A stretch of 64,000 bases of DNA from Siphonodentalium dalli (GCA_032622095.1 CP136067.1:129739030-129803029), one strand, 5' to 3'. Positions 47,601-52,140 are shown, counted from the first letter of the stretch. Numbers and translations are program-made. Notes: generated by a model from the sequence alone, not told the origin.

Positions 47601-47711
47601 TGCGATATGAATTACTATGGACTCACACTACTTTGGATTTTTGTGTTCTGTGAGATTCGTCTGCCTTCTGGTGTGTCTGCAACTTGTGTGTGTTTTGTCG
47701 TTGGATAATGC
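10961..47711 (-). CDS. Lasp: LASP (LIM and SH3 domain protein), 5' part missing
   Basis: LASP proteins are actin-binding adaptors with an N-terminal LIM domain, two nebulin repeats, a variable linker and a C-terminal SH3 domain; they act at focal adhesions and the cortical actin network. Seven minus-strand exons here (85, 181, 135, 24, 204, 101 and 180 nt) have AG/GT borders and matching phases, and join into one open frame of 302 residues plus stop. Domain order in the visible part is post-LIM residues (HYP), a VADTPE nebulin motif, nebulin repeat, Pro/Gln-rich linker, SH3. The linker is longer than in vertebrate LASP1. The LIM exon, start codon and promoter were not found between 47712 and 64000. 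Introns range from about 1.3 to 12.3 kb and are filled with foldback transposons. A longer nebulin-family protein is possible but fits less well, because only two repeats precede the linker. Confidence 0.9.
11141..12011. other. LASP intron sequence, nothing recognised
   Basis: Part of the last LASP intron (11141-13683). Two overlapping plus-strand frames at 11655-11964 and one minus-strand frame at 11540-11767 have no recognisable domain. Confidence 0.5.
12012..12421. repeat. 79-bp direct repeats flanking a family A element
   Basis: Bases 12012-12090 and 12343-12421 are the same 79 bp with one difference. Each starts TTAACCCAGGGTTTCC and contains ACGGCAGGCCGGCCATCCAG. They bracket a family A element and begin at its TTAA. 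Confidence 0.85.
12091..12346. mobile_element. family A double-hairpin element (ACCCAACAGAA backbone)
   Basis: Two hairpins (12113-12169 and 12246-12318) surround an AT-rich spacer. The right end reads CATTCTGTTGGGTAAAGGGTTAA, as at 54290-54311. The left end lacks the matching terminus but keeps TGATAGTTACAGTTATGCCC, which is the reverse of sequence next to the 54-kb copy. Confidence 0.75.
13052..13185 (+). CDS. possible orphan exon like an SLC10/SBF sodium symporter
   Basis: In the last LASP intron, on the opposite strand, an open stretch lies between GAGCTCAG and a GTATGT donor. It encodes HDVTLVTARAHLTLSVTM, then CLLSTAVVPLMLAFN, then TAIKVVVSI. The pattern recalls the SBF (bile acid:sodium symporter, SLC10) family, where an SN-V-TY-A-G segment is followed by LSV-MT--ST and a PL-rich membrane helix. 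The next codons run to a stop, so the donor would have to be used. I found no partner exons nearby. It may be an exon of a nested gene, a captured gene fragment or chance; no database search was possible. Confidence 0.33.
13375..13628. mobile_element. family C hAT-type element
   Basis: It runs from CAAGCCTTGAAATAG to CTATTTCAAGGCTTG and is flanked by an exact 8-bp duplication TTCCCAAA (13367-13374 and 13629-13636). The AT-rich middle is lost, leaving two hairpins back to back. It lies 56 bp from the LASP 13.7-kb exon. Confidence 0.9.
13684..13784 (-). CDS. Lasp: LASP exon: proline-rich linker
   Basis: This 101-nt exon lies between TATCTTTCAG and GTATGT. It enters in phase 1 and leaves in phase 0, so unlike the three exons before it, it cannot be skipped without changing frame. 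It encodes PGGPPPQQQPAPPPVQPP, then NRSSSYQGKG, and joins directly to the SH3 exon. Gly-Lys just before the SH3 start parallels GGGGKRYRA in vertebrate LASP1. A family C transposon ends only 56 bp beyond the donor, inside the next intron. Confidence 0.88.
14234..14374. repeat. foldback repeat, arms about 62 bp
   Basis: Arms running from GTTACGGGATGCTTAGTGGT to GAGATCAATATTAGGC pair with the inverse at 14313-14374, around a short GGCCATAGGC-like centre. The arms differ at several positions. A smaller related dyad (CCTAATATTGA / CGACCTAATATG) lies at 14753-14790. No TSD was identified. Confidence 0.75.
15026..15295. mobile_element. family C hAT-type element, degenerate
   Basis: It shows the two AGGGTGAATTT hairpins and a shortened middle, between CAAGCCTGGATTTATTG and a degenerate ATATCCAGGCTAG. 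TSD not recognisable. Confidence 0.75.
15336..15663. repeat. two short tandem arrays (42-bp and 40-bp units, 3 copies each)
   Basis: Units of 42 bp with TAGCTCACTGCTATGGGC start at 15341, 15383 and 15425. Units of 40 bp with GGGAATTGTTTTACTTGC repeat at 15564, 15604 and 15644. The open frame over the first array is a by-product of a unit length divisible by three. Confidence 0.85.
16650..16960. repeat. diverged copies of the 'accaaacctaaattc' tandem repeat
   Basis: Two degenerate units of about 150 bp share GACCAAACCTAAATTCAAAC, TTTCATATGA-TAATCCA and a CACC-GGAAACCAA end. They look like old members of the GGGGCATAACTCTGG family seen at 55790-56510. Confidence 0.5.
17052..17345. mobile_element. 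family D element, left part (unoccupied-site relative)
   Basis: It starts TAAAGACCAACTTAATTTT and shares CATCACCATTTGAAACAT, AGATGCCCATA, GGCTCCCAGAATGCAAC and GGAAGGGGAATAACTCTA with the family D copy at 57990. It reads through the position where that copy is interrupted, with a single TA at the point of interruption. Confidence 0.7.
17346..18470. other. LASP intron, a family A hairpin remnant only
   Basis: About 17535-17580 keeps half of a family A hairpin (TATATAAGAGAATGCACTGG). Around 18350-18460 is a weak match to the CATAACTCCTTTAAAATAAA-type repeat. No coding sequence recognised. Confidence 0.5.
18470..18583. mobile_element. family D element, right end
   Basis: It contains AAGTTGATAATACAATGTTT, GGAGCTTCCTCTTTCAAATG and ends TTCGAAAATTAAGTATGCCTTTA, matching 62828-62934. 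An inverted fragment of the same end lies at about 33320-33375. Confidence 0.7.
18890..19133. mobile_element. family A double-hairpin element (CCCTTCCATGA backbone)
   Basis: It is TTAA-flanked, TTAACCCTTCCATGATGGGA on the left and CATCATAAATGGGTTAA on the right. Hairpins lie at 18941-19011 and 19037-19106, separated by the GCAAGGTCAAGGTAAATCTT spacer common to this backbone. Confidence 0.82.
19271..19485. mobile_element. TTAA element with CCCTTTCTATACTAAA end, right end lost
   Basis: It starts TTAACCCTTTCTATACTAAA and matches 57272-57480 through GATTCTCCCAGTCAGTTAAA, GGAGGGATGTTAAGG and the TTATCTGAACATTTC-like segment. A third fragment lies at 20291-20375. Ends and target suggest a piggyBac-like origin. 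Confidence 0.65.
20019..20222 (-). CDS. Lasp: LASP exon: Pro/Gln-rich linker
   Basis: This 204-nt exon is phase 1 on both sides, with CATCTCCAG as acceptor and GTGAGT as donor. It encodes DKPQSRRVGSIADYDP, then a Pro/Gln tract (YPQQKQGYQPPP, six Gln, PPPQHHF) and ends RVGIK. A Gln/Pro linker before the SH3 domain is also found in vertebrate LASP1, where the linker carries phosphorylation sites. The CAA/CAG run may vary in length between individuals. The RRVGS stretch resembles a basophilic-kinase site, which is inference. Confidence 0.88.
20415..20706 (+). repeat. solo unit and tail of the first satellite family
   Basis: One unit (AAGATGGCCACTGGCGGCC, GACCCCAAAATGAATCATTC) is followed by an ACACGCACACACGGACGAC stretch and GCCATGGCAATAGCTC, as at 3530-3745. 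The final AACTTTACAAAGTAAAGTTG segment is duplicated. It shows that unit plus tail moves or persists without the long array. Confidence 0.8.
20752..21088. mobile_element. family C hAT-type element with internal rearrangement
   Basis: It runs from CAAGCCTTGAAATAG to CTATTTCAAGGCTTG with an exact 8-bp TSD TTCAGGTA (20744-20751, 21089-21096). Around 20905-20960, a segment reading GTAAAGGGTTGAGAGAAGAG replaces the usual middle; the same words read in reverse at about 20270-20295. Confidence 0.88.
21145..21330. mobile_element. family A double-hairpin element, left end lost
   Basis: Two hairpins (21151-21214 and 21241-21281) are followed by CACAGGACC, CCAGCGCAGCTCCCATCATG and AAAGGGTTAA. The left backbone is missing. 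Confidence 0.75.
21365..22279. mobile_element. hAT-type non-autonomous element (CAGTGTTCACGCT end)
   Basis: The left end CAGTGTTCACGCTAGC pairs with the right end GCCAGCGGGAACACTT. Flanks CCTATGAT and CCCATGAT look like an 8-bp TSD with one change. Both ends carry repeated TTGGCTAAA / AATGGCTAAA words. The interior holds no transposase-like frame. A 65-codon frame at 21354-21551 is an accident of these words. Confidence 0.72.
22407..22620. mobile_element. family B palindromic element
   Basis: It begins CAGTAATGCTC after TA and ends GGGCATTGCGG before TA, with nearly full-length arms around GGAAAGCTCTCGCCGAGAGC. Its right edge overlaps the target site of the next element. Confidence 0.88.
22627..23039. 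mobile_element. hAT-type non-autonomous element (CAGACTTGTTTAC end)
   Basis: Ends CAGACTTGTTTAC and GTAAAGATGTCTG are flanked by an exact 8-bp duplication GGTATAGT (22619-22626, 23040-23047). Short words of the type TCTCCCGAATT and CTCCCAAATTT repeat near both ends. It was inserted at the edge of the family B copy and is therefore younger than it. Confidence 0.85.
23662..23876. mobile_element. family B palindromic element
   Basis: Nearly full length, with TA on both sides; the first bases read CAGTATTAATGC, a small insertion in the terminus. The centre is AAGCTCTCAGTGATAGCTTT. Confidence 0.85.
23997..24155. mobile_element. family C hAT-type element, internally deleted
   Basis: The left hairpin is complete. 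The right side retains only CACTGCAAATGACAGACACA, CTATTTCAAGGCTTG. No clear TSD. Confidence 0.8.
24156..24735. other. LASP intron, nothing recognised
   Basis: Somewhat GC-richer than its surroundings. It holds a CTTCCACACTGCATTTGCAG / CTCCATGTGGAAGGGCC pair near its ends (about 24170 and 24590-24608) that may be an old TIR element of about 440 bp. No coding sequence seen. Confidence 0.4.
24737..24949. mobile_element. family B palindromic element
   Basis: It begins CAATAATGCCC after TA and ends GGGCATTACTG before TA. Full-length arms; the centre reads GGAAATCTCTTAATGAGAGC. Confidence 0.88.
25061..25475. mobile_element. family C hAT-type element, full length
   Basis: It runs from CAAGACTGGATATAG to CGATATCCCGACTTG with an exact 8-bp TSD AAAACATG (25053-25060, 25476-25483). 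Internal spacer retained. Confidence 0.88.
25484..26370. other. LASP intron, nothing recognised
   Basis: AT-rich. One plus-strand frame of 65 codons (26167-26364) is not recognisable and lacks convincing splice sites. Confidence 0.4.
26375..26655. repeat. minisatellite, 'actcaggcaccccctcatc' family
   Basis: About 14 units alternate between a 19-bp form (CACTCAGGCACCCCCTCAT) and a longer form with CCTCCATCATCCTCCCTCAT. The plus strand is strongly pyrimidine-rich and nearly lacks G outside AGGC. Confidence 0.9.
27451..27704. mobile_element. family C hAT-type element, near-perfect palindrome
   Basis: It runs from CAAGCCTTGAAATAG to CTATTTCAAGGCTTG. The two hairpins are back to back and the halves are almost exact inverse copies, so it looks young or recently corrected. 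No TSD was found, which is odd for so intact a copy. Confidence 0.85.
27864..27986. mobile_element. family F small TIR element
   Basis: It begins CAGCCCTCTTAATTCAG and ends CAATTATGAGGGCTGG. TTGCTTCGGCAATCTGCT and GCTTCGGCATTGCTG form inner dyads. Relatives lie at 52440-52745. Confidence 0.7.
28124..28147 (-). CDS. Lasp: LASP 24-nt micro-exon, acidic
   Basis: TGTATTCAG above and GTGAGTAG below enclose only 24 bases. Entering in phase 1 they give D-LPDDDFD and leave in phase 1, matching the donor phase of the 33.7-kb exon and the acceptor phase of the 20.0-kb exon. Strong sites on both sides plus phase agreement make chance unlikely, but such a short exon cannot be proved from one sequence. 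Skipping it keeps the frame, so it is probably alternatively spliced. Confidence 0.65.
28307..28454. mobile_element. family B element, centre deleted, with an unoccupied-site relative
   Basis: It begins CAGTAATGCCC after TA and ends GAGCATTACTG before TA; the central third is missing. Sequence around it (GACGGTTAGGTA / TAACTAATCGACGCTGACAT) matches the uninterrupted stretch at about 28208-28255, which gives an empty-site comparison supporting a TA target. Confidence 0.85.
28480..28749. mobile_element. family A double-hairpin element (CCCTTCCATGA backbone)
   Basis: TTAA ends, CCCTTCCATGACTGGAGC on the left and TCATGAAAGGGTTAA on the right. Hairpins lie at 28529-28594 and 28624-28699; the second has an expanded (TA)n in its left arm. 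Confidence 0.82.
29541..29678. mobile_element. family C hAT-type element, short
   Basis: Single hairpin of GAGGGTGAGTTTAGTGACGC and its inverse, between CAAGCCTTACATTC and TTATTTTAAGGCCTGG. Confidence 0.75.
29679..31980. other. LASP intron, no recognised element
   Basis: Over 2 kb of AT-rich sequence with a G run at about 30308, a (GA)n run at 31021-31039 and scattered chance frames. A stretch at 30140-30175 (GGGTTGATACAAAAATCGGA, TTGGCACTGAAAGAGTTAA) matches the right end of the TTAA element at 4337-4580. Confidence 0.45.
31985..32136. repeat. 37-bp tandem repeat, 4 copies
   Basis: Units contain GATGGACGGATTCCTATATA and CCCATAGCTTC, repeating at 31990, 32027, 32064 and 32101. They follow a decayed GGGGGATAACTCCACTAAAA repeat and look like an expanded tail of that family. 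Confidence 0.85.
32373..32537. mobile_element. family B element, centre deleted
   Basis: It begins CAGTAATGCCC after TA and ends GGGCATTACTG before TA. The CGGAAAGCTCT centre and most of one inner arm are missing. Confidence 0.85.
32700..33273. repeat. family E repeat with terminal foldback (copy 1)
   Basis: Shared with 35925-36461: TTACATGATCCTACCC, CATCATCGCATGCCTTATAG and TTTGTTGATTTAAGAATG, ending in a foldback (33137-33273) with TACAACTCGTCC arms around CGCCAAAGGCTCGGTCCAGA. Its left side opens TAGGCCCACTTAATTTTTGA, like family D. Confidence 0.8.
33720..33854 (-). CDS. Lasp: LASP exon: linker segment with DYDP motif
   Basis: This 135-nt exon enters and leaves in phase 1, so it adds 45 codons and can be skipped without a frameshift. 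It lies between TGTTTAG and GTGCGT. The encoded segment begins FAKPTNPSKGK, carries IVDYDPSIQGG, then YSAKTQSGVTNIY and ends SERGT. It has no folded domain that I recognise. The DYDP motif returns in the 20.0-kb exon. Phase agreement with both neighbours and absence of stops make it a confident exon, although linker sequence is not conserved enough to identify alone. Confidence 0.85.
33924..34186. mobile_element. family A double-hairpin element (CCCTTCCATGA backbone)
   Basis: TTAACCCTTTTATGACGGGA on the left and CCAGTCATGGAAGGGTTAA on the right. Hairpins lie at 33973-34042 and 34069-34136. It begins 69 bp from the LASP 33.7-kb exon, in the intron upstream of it. Confidence 0.82.
34187..35100. 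other. LASP intron, nothing recognised
   Basis: Very AT-rich, no repeats that match others in this window and no coding signal. Confidence 0.45.
35104..35209. mobile_element. family B element, right half only
   Basis: GAGAGCTTTCCGATGAATGG to GGGCATTACTA, one arm of the palindrome. The other arm is absent. Confidence 0.8.
35925..36461. repeat. family E repeat with terminal foldback (copy 2)
   Basis: Matches 32700-33273. The foldback at 36318-36461 has long arms (CTACAACTCGTCCCCAGTTT, ACTCGTCCAGTAAATTAGGT) around CGCCAAAGGCTCGGTCCAGA. A G-run of about 12 lies at 36065. Confidence 0.8.
36501..36968. mobile_element. TA-flanked element (TGTGACCCGCC ends) carrying the family A cassette
   Basis: Long inverted ends read TGTGACCCGCCATATCAAAT on the left and its inverse on the right, next to TA on both sides, which fits Tc1/mariner-type targets. 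Inside are two family A hairpins (36550-36630, 36848-36917) and the AT-rich spacer. The cassette is the same as in the TTAA elements although the backbone and target differ. Confidence 0.82.
36969..40050. other. LASP intron, TACCGGTACATGTAC-rich, no gene recognised
   Basis: About 3 kb without a repeat family shared elsewhere here. TACATGTAC and ACCGGTAC words are frequent at 38270-39720. A small direct repeat (GAATGAACTATCATCTTATT) lies at 39313-39353. The open frames have no recognisable motifs. Confidence 0.45.
40051..40250. repeat. 102-bp tandem duplication
   Basis: Two copies of a unit starting CGAGAAGAATTTCATTGACC and containing TCAAGTGGCTTTTTGTGTC are almost identical. The minus-strand open frame across it merely repeats the unit. 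Confidence 0.9.
40900..41150. repeat. two copies of a 'ggtatttagggcgggccac' unit
   Basis: Units about 150 bp apart share GGTGTTT-TA-GTGGTATTT and GGGCGGGCCAC-CACCCAT, separated by a G-run at 41046-41058. Distant resemblance to 60940-61340. Confidence 0.6.
41335..41485. repeat. cluster of direct and inverted CGAAAGCGACAAAA words
   Basis: The word appears twice forward and twice inverted within 150 bp, with GTGCGTCGTTACGACGCAC as a central palindrome. It can form more than one hairpin. No TSD recognised. Confidence 0.75.
41520..41790 (+). repeat. decayed unit and tail of the first satellite family, with (TA)n
   Basis: AAAATGACTCGTTCCCGATC, then (TA)n at 41583-41614, then TAATTTCATAATGATCCGAC and a tail resembling 3640-3745, ending TTGAGCTAAAA. 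Confidence 0.65.
41817..44557 (-). mobile_element. non-autonomous Helitron, minus strand
   Basis: On the minus strand the 5' end is TCTATATATATAAAACCCGT after an A. The 3' end is a CCCGTCATTTTGTGACGGG hairpin, CAACCCC and CTAG, with T following. These are the Helitron hallmarks. A (GT)n run lies near the 5' end. Inside, a block with GCGCTTCGCGCACATTATA and CTCCCC-ACCCA is duplicated in tandem, and a 1-kb TIR element (42230-43231) is inserted. No RepHel coding sequence was seen; frames of 60-106 codons are unrecognised. Confidence 0.78.
42230..43231. mobile_element. TIR element with TGTGGGGCATAATGCGAC ends, inside the Helitron
   Basis: TGTGGGGCATAATGCGAC occurs near the left end and inverted at the right end, with further copies of GGGGCATAATG-GAC inside. 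The duplicated Helitron block near 43545-43560 gives an unoccupied version of the site, and TA flanks both sides. Exact left edge is uncertain by about 5 bp. The internal frame at 42883-43119 is not a recognisable transposase. Ends of this kind suggest a Tc1/mariner or pogo relative. Confidence 0.65.
44558..46186. other. LASP intron, no gene recognised
   Basis: 45100-45720 is more GC- and CpG-rich than its surroundings but shows no coding or promoter motif I can name. 45790-46060 shares AACAATGAATGTCGATCAGA and ACTCATGCGATAATCACTAA with 16960-17040 and 18600-18720, so it is an old repeat. Confidence 0.45.
46187..46367 (-). CDS. Lasp: LASP exon: nebulin repeats
   Basis: The exon holds 60 codons plus one base (phase 0 in, phase 1 out). 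It shows the nebulin pattern ITYHSDFERQKGKK, then SVADDPETMRIKQN, then NISNITYH. This follows vertebrate LASP1 closely (YKEEFEKNKGKG, VADTPELQRIKK, ISNIKYH). Nebulin repeats bind F-actin. The C-terminal third is rich in Lys, Glu and Met and leads into the linker. The acceptor is ATCTAG. The donor reads AAG then GTGCCC, weaker than the other donors in the gene, so alternative donor use is conceivable. The downstream intron is about 12.3 kb, the longest in the gene. Confidence 0.92.
47251..47411. mobile_element. family B element, right arm partly deleted
   Basis: The left arm is complete from CAGTAATGCCC, TA on both sides. The right arm jumps from CAAGCCATATTTC to GATTATTTAGGG. It lies in the intron just downstream of the 47.6-kb LASP exon. 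Confidence 0.85.
47627..47711 (-). CDS. Lasp: LASP exon: post-LIM residues and start of nebulin repeat 1
   Basis: This 85-nt exon has a TTTGCAG acceptor above it and a GTGAGT donor below. One base completes an alanine codon split with the previous exon, then 28 codons begin with HYP and include QVADTPEGRR. Vertebrate LASP1 has the LIM domain end followed by AHYP and then VADTPENLR, so the exon corresponds to the stretch just after the LIM zinc-finger module and the first nebulin motif. It ends in phase 0. The split alanine predicts that the upstream LIM exon ends with codons for CNA. Confidence 0.88.
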
Positions 47712-47824
47712 CTGCAAAATTAATCAACAAATTAAGCATGTAAATCTATGGAAATTGGGATTTTTATAGCCACAATATGAAATGTACACATAAATTATTA
47801 CGATTTTCCAAATTTGAGATAATA

Positions 47825-48660
47825 GAAATTTTAAATGGAAAGTGTTAATGACAATGTAGCTCAACTCGGAACGGGGATAATTTAAAATATTACAGTCAAT
47901 GGTGAGATAAGGAATGCGGAAAGTTTAAATGTCTAAGAAATACCAGAGGTCAGTCCTATGATGCTATTGATGCACAAGAAGTTTGGGATCAATTGGATAA
48001 AAAAATATAGGTTGTTGGACATGCCGAAATATTTGGTGAATATTTAGTAAAATCCATTGATGGCTGCCGTCAGCCATGTTTTTGATTGAAAATCGTTTAA
48101 AATTTGATAGCTCCCATTTAGAAGTCATCCTGAACATGCCTGCTAATTTCCAAAACATTTCTCCAACTTACTATACCTCAAATGCATGGTGTGACAATAG
48201 ATTCAACTTTGAAATTCAAATGGCAGCTAGAGGCCGTGTTTTGAAACAAAATTTGATGGCTCTCATCTAATAGTCACCCCGAAGATCCATAAGAAGTTTA
48301 GTGACAATCGGATGAGCACTGTAGCCTGTAAAGGTGAGCCGAAGGAATTAGTAATGCAAAGAGTAAAATCTAAGACTATGCCATGTTTTTCAATGAAATT
48401 CGGGGAAATTTTATGGCTCCAATCTAATGGTCACAAGGAAGATCCGTATTTTGGTGATAATCGGACGAGGGATGTGGGCTGTAAATTGTGCCAAAGGATT
48501 TAGTAGTGCAAAGAGTAAAATCCTAAACATGACTGTAAATTTTCAAAACAATTCTTCAATAAATGCAGGCTGCAGAGAGTTTGCTGGTGGATTCAAATTT
48601 TAAATCAAAGATGTCGACTGGCGGCCATCGGATGATGATTTAGTCATGCAAAGAGGTACA
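47825..48660 (+). repeat. decayed copy of the first satellite element with its leader
   Basis: AAAGTGTTAATGACAATGTA, then GCTCAACTCGG, matches the leader at 420-450. It is followed by four degenerate units marked by ATGGCTGCCGTCAGCCATG, AGTAATGCAAAGAGTAAAAT and ATAATCGGACGAGG. Divergence between units is much greater than at 530-3640. Confidence 0.75.
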
Positions 48661-49199
48661 TGGTTATCAGAAATCCTCAAAAAGTTGGCATTGAACGCGT
48701 TAATCATAAAATTGTTAAGACTGTAAACTACATATACTGCACTACTCTCCATGAAAATTGTCAGCTCGTGACATCAGGGTCAGGAGCTTTTGTGTGGGGC
48801 TTTTGTTGCAAATTTGACATTGGGAGCCCTTTTGTTGACCAATAATACTAACTAGTCACCTGGGGCGCCAGAAGAGGGGGGGCAGCTGACCCCCCTGCCC
48901 TTGACCAAGGGGGGCGAGCGGGGGCAGGACTTGCCCTTTTTCTGGAGACAGAAAATGCTTTTTGTGTGTTTAATCTCGTGTTTTATAGCAAAATGTGACT
49001 TTTTTGGTCCAAATACCACCAATTTCACAAGGAATATTAATTTTTTGTCAATACTATCACAAAACGGCCATAAAAACCGACAAATACCATTAAAATAGGG
49101 ATTTTTGCCACAAAGAATTTATGGTTATTTTCCCGAGTTTGCGGAGTAAATGCCCTTTTTTGCGGAAAAGTGCCCTTTTTGTAGGCTCTGCCCCCCCTG

Positions 49200-49437
49200 C
49201 CCTTGGATGCTTCCGGCGCCCCTGCTAGTCACCTTGATTATGCATAAAATTTTCTGTAAATTAGGGGATCTAGAAACTGTACAAACTAAAAACAATGTTA
49301 ATTTGAGACCATATATACTTCCCAGAAGATGAGGGCTAAGCAAAGGGTCTACAGAGAGTGATGCCAGCCCGCCGAGCAGGGTAGCGTCACTAAATTCACC
49401 CTCTGGGGACCTCATTCTGCAAATTACAGACACACTA
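49200..49437. mobile_element. family C element, right part
   Basis: Reverse of the family C spacer (ATACTTCCCAGAAGATGAGG), then one hairpin (CTAAATTCACCCTCTGGGGA) and AATTACAGACACACTAATTC. Left hairpin absent. Confidence 0.7.
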
Positions 49438-49668
49438 ATTCACTAAATTTTAATTGATATCCACAAATATCTTTATTGATCGTCAAACAATGTTCACTTC
49501 AGTCAAGTTCAGTGTGGTGAGAGATCTGGCAATAATTACCTCTTCCTTGGATAAAATCACAGAAAGAGTAGAAACAATTATCTTCTAAATTACAAATAGA
49601 AACCCCTTCATTTTAAATACATGTACATGTATGTCCTATTTTACACATTTTGATGAAGGGTACATGTA

Positions 49669-50427
49669 CAGTAATGCAGACCTTTAGATTAGGCTAATTT
49701 GGGGACATTTTGGGGAACCAAGGTGATGGGTTTGCGTGAGGGGGTACCGTGAGGGGGTGTACCCCCTTGTGACTATTGGGGTACAGGGTTTTCCCCAGGG
49801 ATAATTTTGTTTAAAAGTAAACCTAAAATGGGGGCTGTCTGGTTGTTCTGAAGCATATGAAATAATGAAAGGTGAAAGAAGTGAACCAATGCCCCCACAT
49901 ATCATTTCCTGGCAACTTGGGCTTATATCAGCATTCAGCAAGTTATGTTACATGTACCCTTATATTTTTAAGTTTTGTAGGTCACAATTTATTGAATATT
50001 GGGAATATTGGATCATTTGACATCAACAAAGCCATTTTATAGATGTATGGTGCTTGAAAGTTCACCAAGCAGTTCACCAACACACTGATCATGGGTATTT
50101 CCAATTAAAATTTAATTTAATCTAACTACATGTATATGTGAACCTGAAAAAAAATTAGAAAGTTGATTTGTTGTGGTCAAATGAAGCAATATACACACAC
50201 AAACAGGTCATAAAAAGTGTGATTTTGCAGTGACATTTTGTCAAATGTGGCCTCTAATTTGGGGACATTTCTATAATTTGGGGACATCAGTAAACGCTGT
50301 GAGTTGTGGGGAATATTAAGGCCTGAGTAATGCTCTAAGTAATCGACTTCTTAACCACAGCAGAATTATGGGTAACTTTTCAGGATTTAGTCGGAAATAT
50401 GGCTTGTTGCCATTCATCGGTAAGCTC
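49669..50427. mobile_element. family B element, left arm, interrupted by an hAT-like element
   Basis: The first bases CAGTAATG lie at 49669-49676. The arm resumes at 50326 (AGTAATGCTCTAAGTAATCG) and runs to GGTAAGCTCT at 50427. Everything between belongs to the insertion. Confidence 0.75.
49677..50325. mobile_element. hAT-like non-autonomous element inserted in family B
   Basis: Ends CAGACCTTTAGATTAGG and AATATTAAGGCCTG are imperfect inverted repeats. AGTAATG (7 bp) is duplicated at 49670-49676 and 50326-50332. The word AATTTGGGGACAT occurs three times near the two ends. No transposase. Confidence 0.72.
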
Positions 50428-50684
50428 TACATCTATGTATTTTGAATACTTCTGTTACTTATAATACTACTCCTATTATATCGAATATGTTCTTTTCTTG
50501 TTGCAGTTCACAGAGGAAGTTATTGAATTTATCTCAGTTAGCACTTAAACTCAGACAATTGAGGTTTAAGATATTTGGCCCTTTGGTGTTAGCGTGTTCG
50601 TATTTGGTTTTAAATTCTGAAGGAGATAGATATTGACAATTTTGATACTATTTTACACATTTTGATGAAGGGTACGTACGTGTA

Positions 50685-50825
50685 CAGTAATGTTCTAAGT
50701 AATCGACTTCTTAACCACAGCAGAGCTTTCCGATGAATGGCAACAAGCCATATTTCCAACTAAATCCTGAAAAGTTACCCATAATTCTGCTGTGGTTAAG
50801 AAGTCGATTACTTAGAGCACTATTG
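50685..50825. mobile_element. family B element, left arm deleted
   Basis: CAGTAATGTTC after TA, a jump from CCACAGCAG to AGCTTTCCGATG, then a complete right arm. The 40 bp before it (TATTTTACACATTTTGATGA) duplicate those before 49669, so flank and element were copied together. Confidence 0.82.
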
Positions 50826-50969
50826 TATGTTAGCTACCGGTAAGTGATAAATAACTACTGGGTCCCAATTTTGCTCGTTGCTTTTCAGCACCATACTAGT
50901 AATTATACAATTGATAATGTACGAACAAAAGCTTCGCTAGGGCGTGGCAAAATACGCCCGTGGTAATTC

Positions 50970-51150
50970 CAACAAAGGGCCATAACTCGGGTGAAAATTG
51001 GCAGGCGGAACCCGAATTTGAATTGGACCTGTATTTTGTGCCAGTAAACTCACATACCATTCAGTTCAGACTTAGTAAAGTTATCAACTGGAAACCAAAA
51101 GCCACGAATAGATGGACAGACAGGCCAATAACATAATAAATGTAAGTATA
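50970..51150. repeat. single unit of the GGGCCATAACTC repeat
   Basis: GGGCCATAACTCGGGTGAAA, TTGAATTGGACCTGTATTTT, AAAGTTATCAACTGGAAACC and a GATGGACAGACAGG tail. Same family as 55790-56510. Confidence 0.7.
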
Positions 51151-51496
51151 AACAGCGTATATTAAACCCGGGATGAACTGACCCCACTCGGTTTGAACAG
51201 GAAGGACTTCTAGTCATAAAACTTTCATTTAATCAGGGATGTAAGTTATTGAAGAAGGTAAATACTCAATATATTATTAAATGAACCTTCAACTTCCCTG
51301 ACAATTAACCTACGGGAAATTAATTCACAAATCATGACACTTTAATGATTTTCAATTTAGCCTCTACATCTTAACATACAAAAAAATCAATTCCTCCGTC
51401 AGACACTCCACCTCATGCAGAGTAAAAGTGTTTCTCGACATAAAAACATAACTCCCTCTTGATCTGTATTGATCAGTTCTCATTGCATAATGATCG

Positions 51497-51702
51497 GAAT
51501 GCTTCCAGGATTGTAACAATATGTGATACAACACATTTAAAGATGTCTTCACCAAACTAACATTAATGCTTCCAGGATTGTAACAATATGTGATACAACA
51601 CTTTTAAAGATGTCTTCACCAAACTAACATTAATGATTCCAGGATTGTAACAATGTGTGATACAACACATTTAAAGATGGCTTCCAGCCAAACTAACAAT
51701 AT
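51497..51702. repeat. 67-bp tandem repeat, 3 copies
   Basis: Units with CCAGGATTGTAACAATATGT and TTTAAAGATGTCTTCACC begin at about 51501, 51568 and 51635. Confidence 0.85.
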
Positions 51703-51887
51703 AACATTTCCAATCCCCATAATTTGTATATTTTCATTGCCCGAAAATAATTAGATTGGACCAGGGAACCCATTAATGGAAGAATTTACACTATGCTTGA
51801 ACCACTGACTTTCAACTTTTTAAAAGTTTTTGCAAGATGATAACAGAAACTATTGCGGTCATTTTTCAATAATAAAATGATAATACA

Positions 51888-52140
51888 CTAGCTGATGTGC
51901 CCGACTTCGTCTGGGCTATTTAGGGATATTTCTTTGTGATCGTCTCCATCTGGGAAGAACATACAGTGTCGGTCAAGAAACATGCCTATATGAGCGTATA
52001 TGCGCGAGTTCAGAGTAAATGACACAGTCGCACATGAAATTGGACCCCCCCCCCATATTGTTCCCGGGATCAAAGTAGCCTACATACCAAATTTGTCGAG
52101 TCGAGCAGTTTTCGAGTCTACATGTATAACACACACACAT
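51888..52140 (-). mobile_element. possible Helitron 3' end
   Basis: The minus strand reads a GCCCAGACGAAGTCGGGC imperfect hairpin, ACATCAG and CTAG, with T following, as at the other two Helitron ends. A TCTATATGTGTGTGTG stretch near 52145 could be the 5' end but is not preceded by A. A C-run lies at 52046. Confidence 0.5.
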
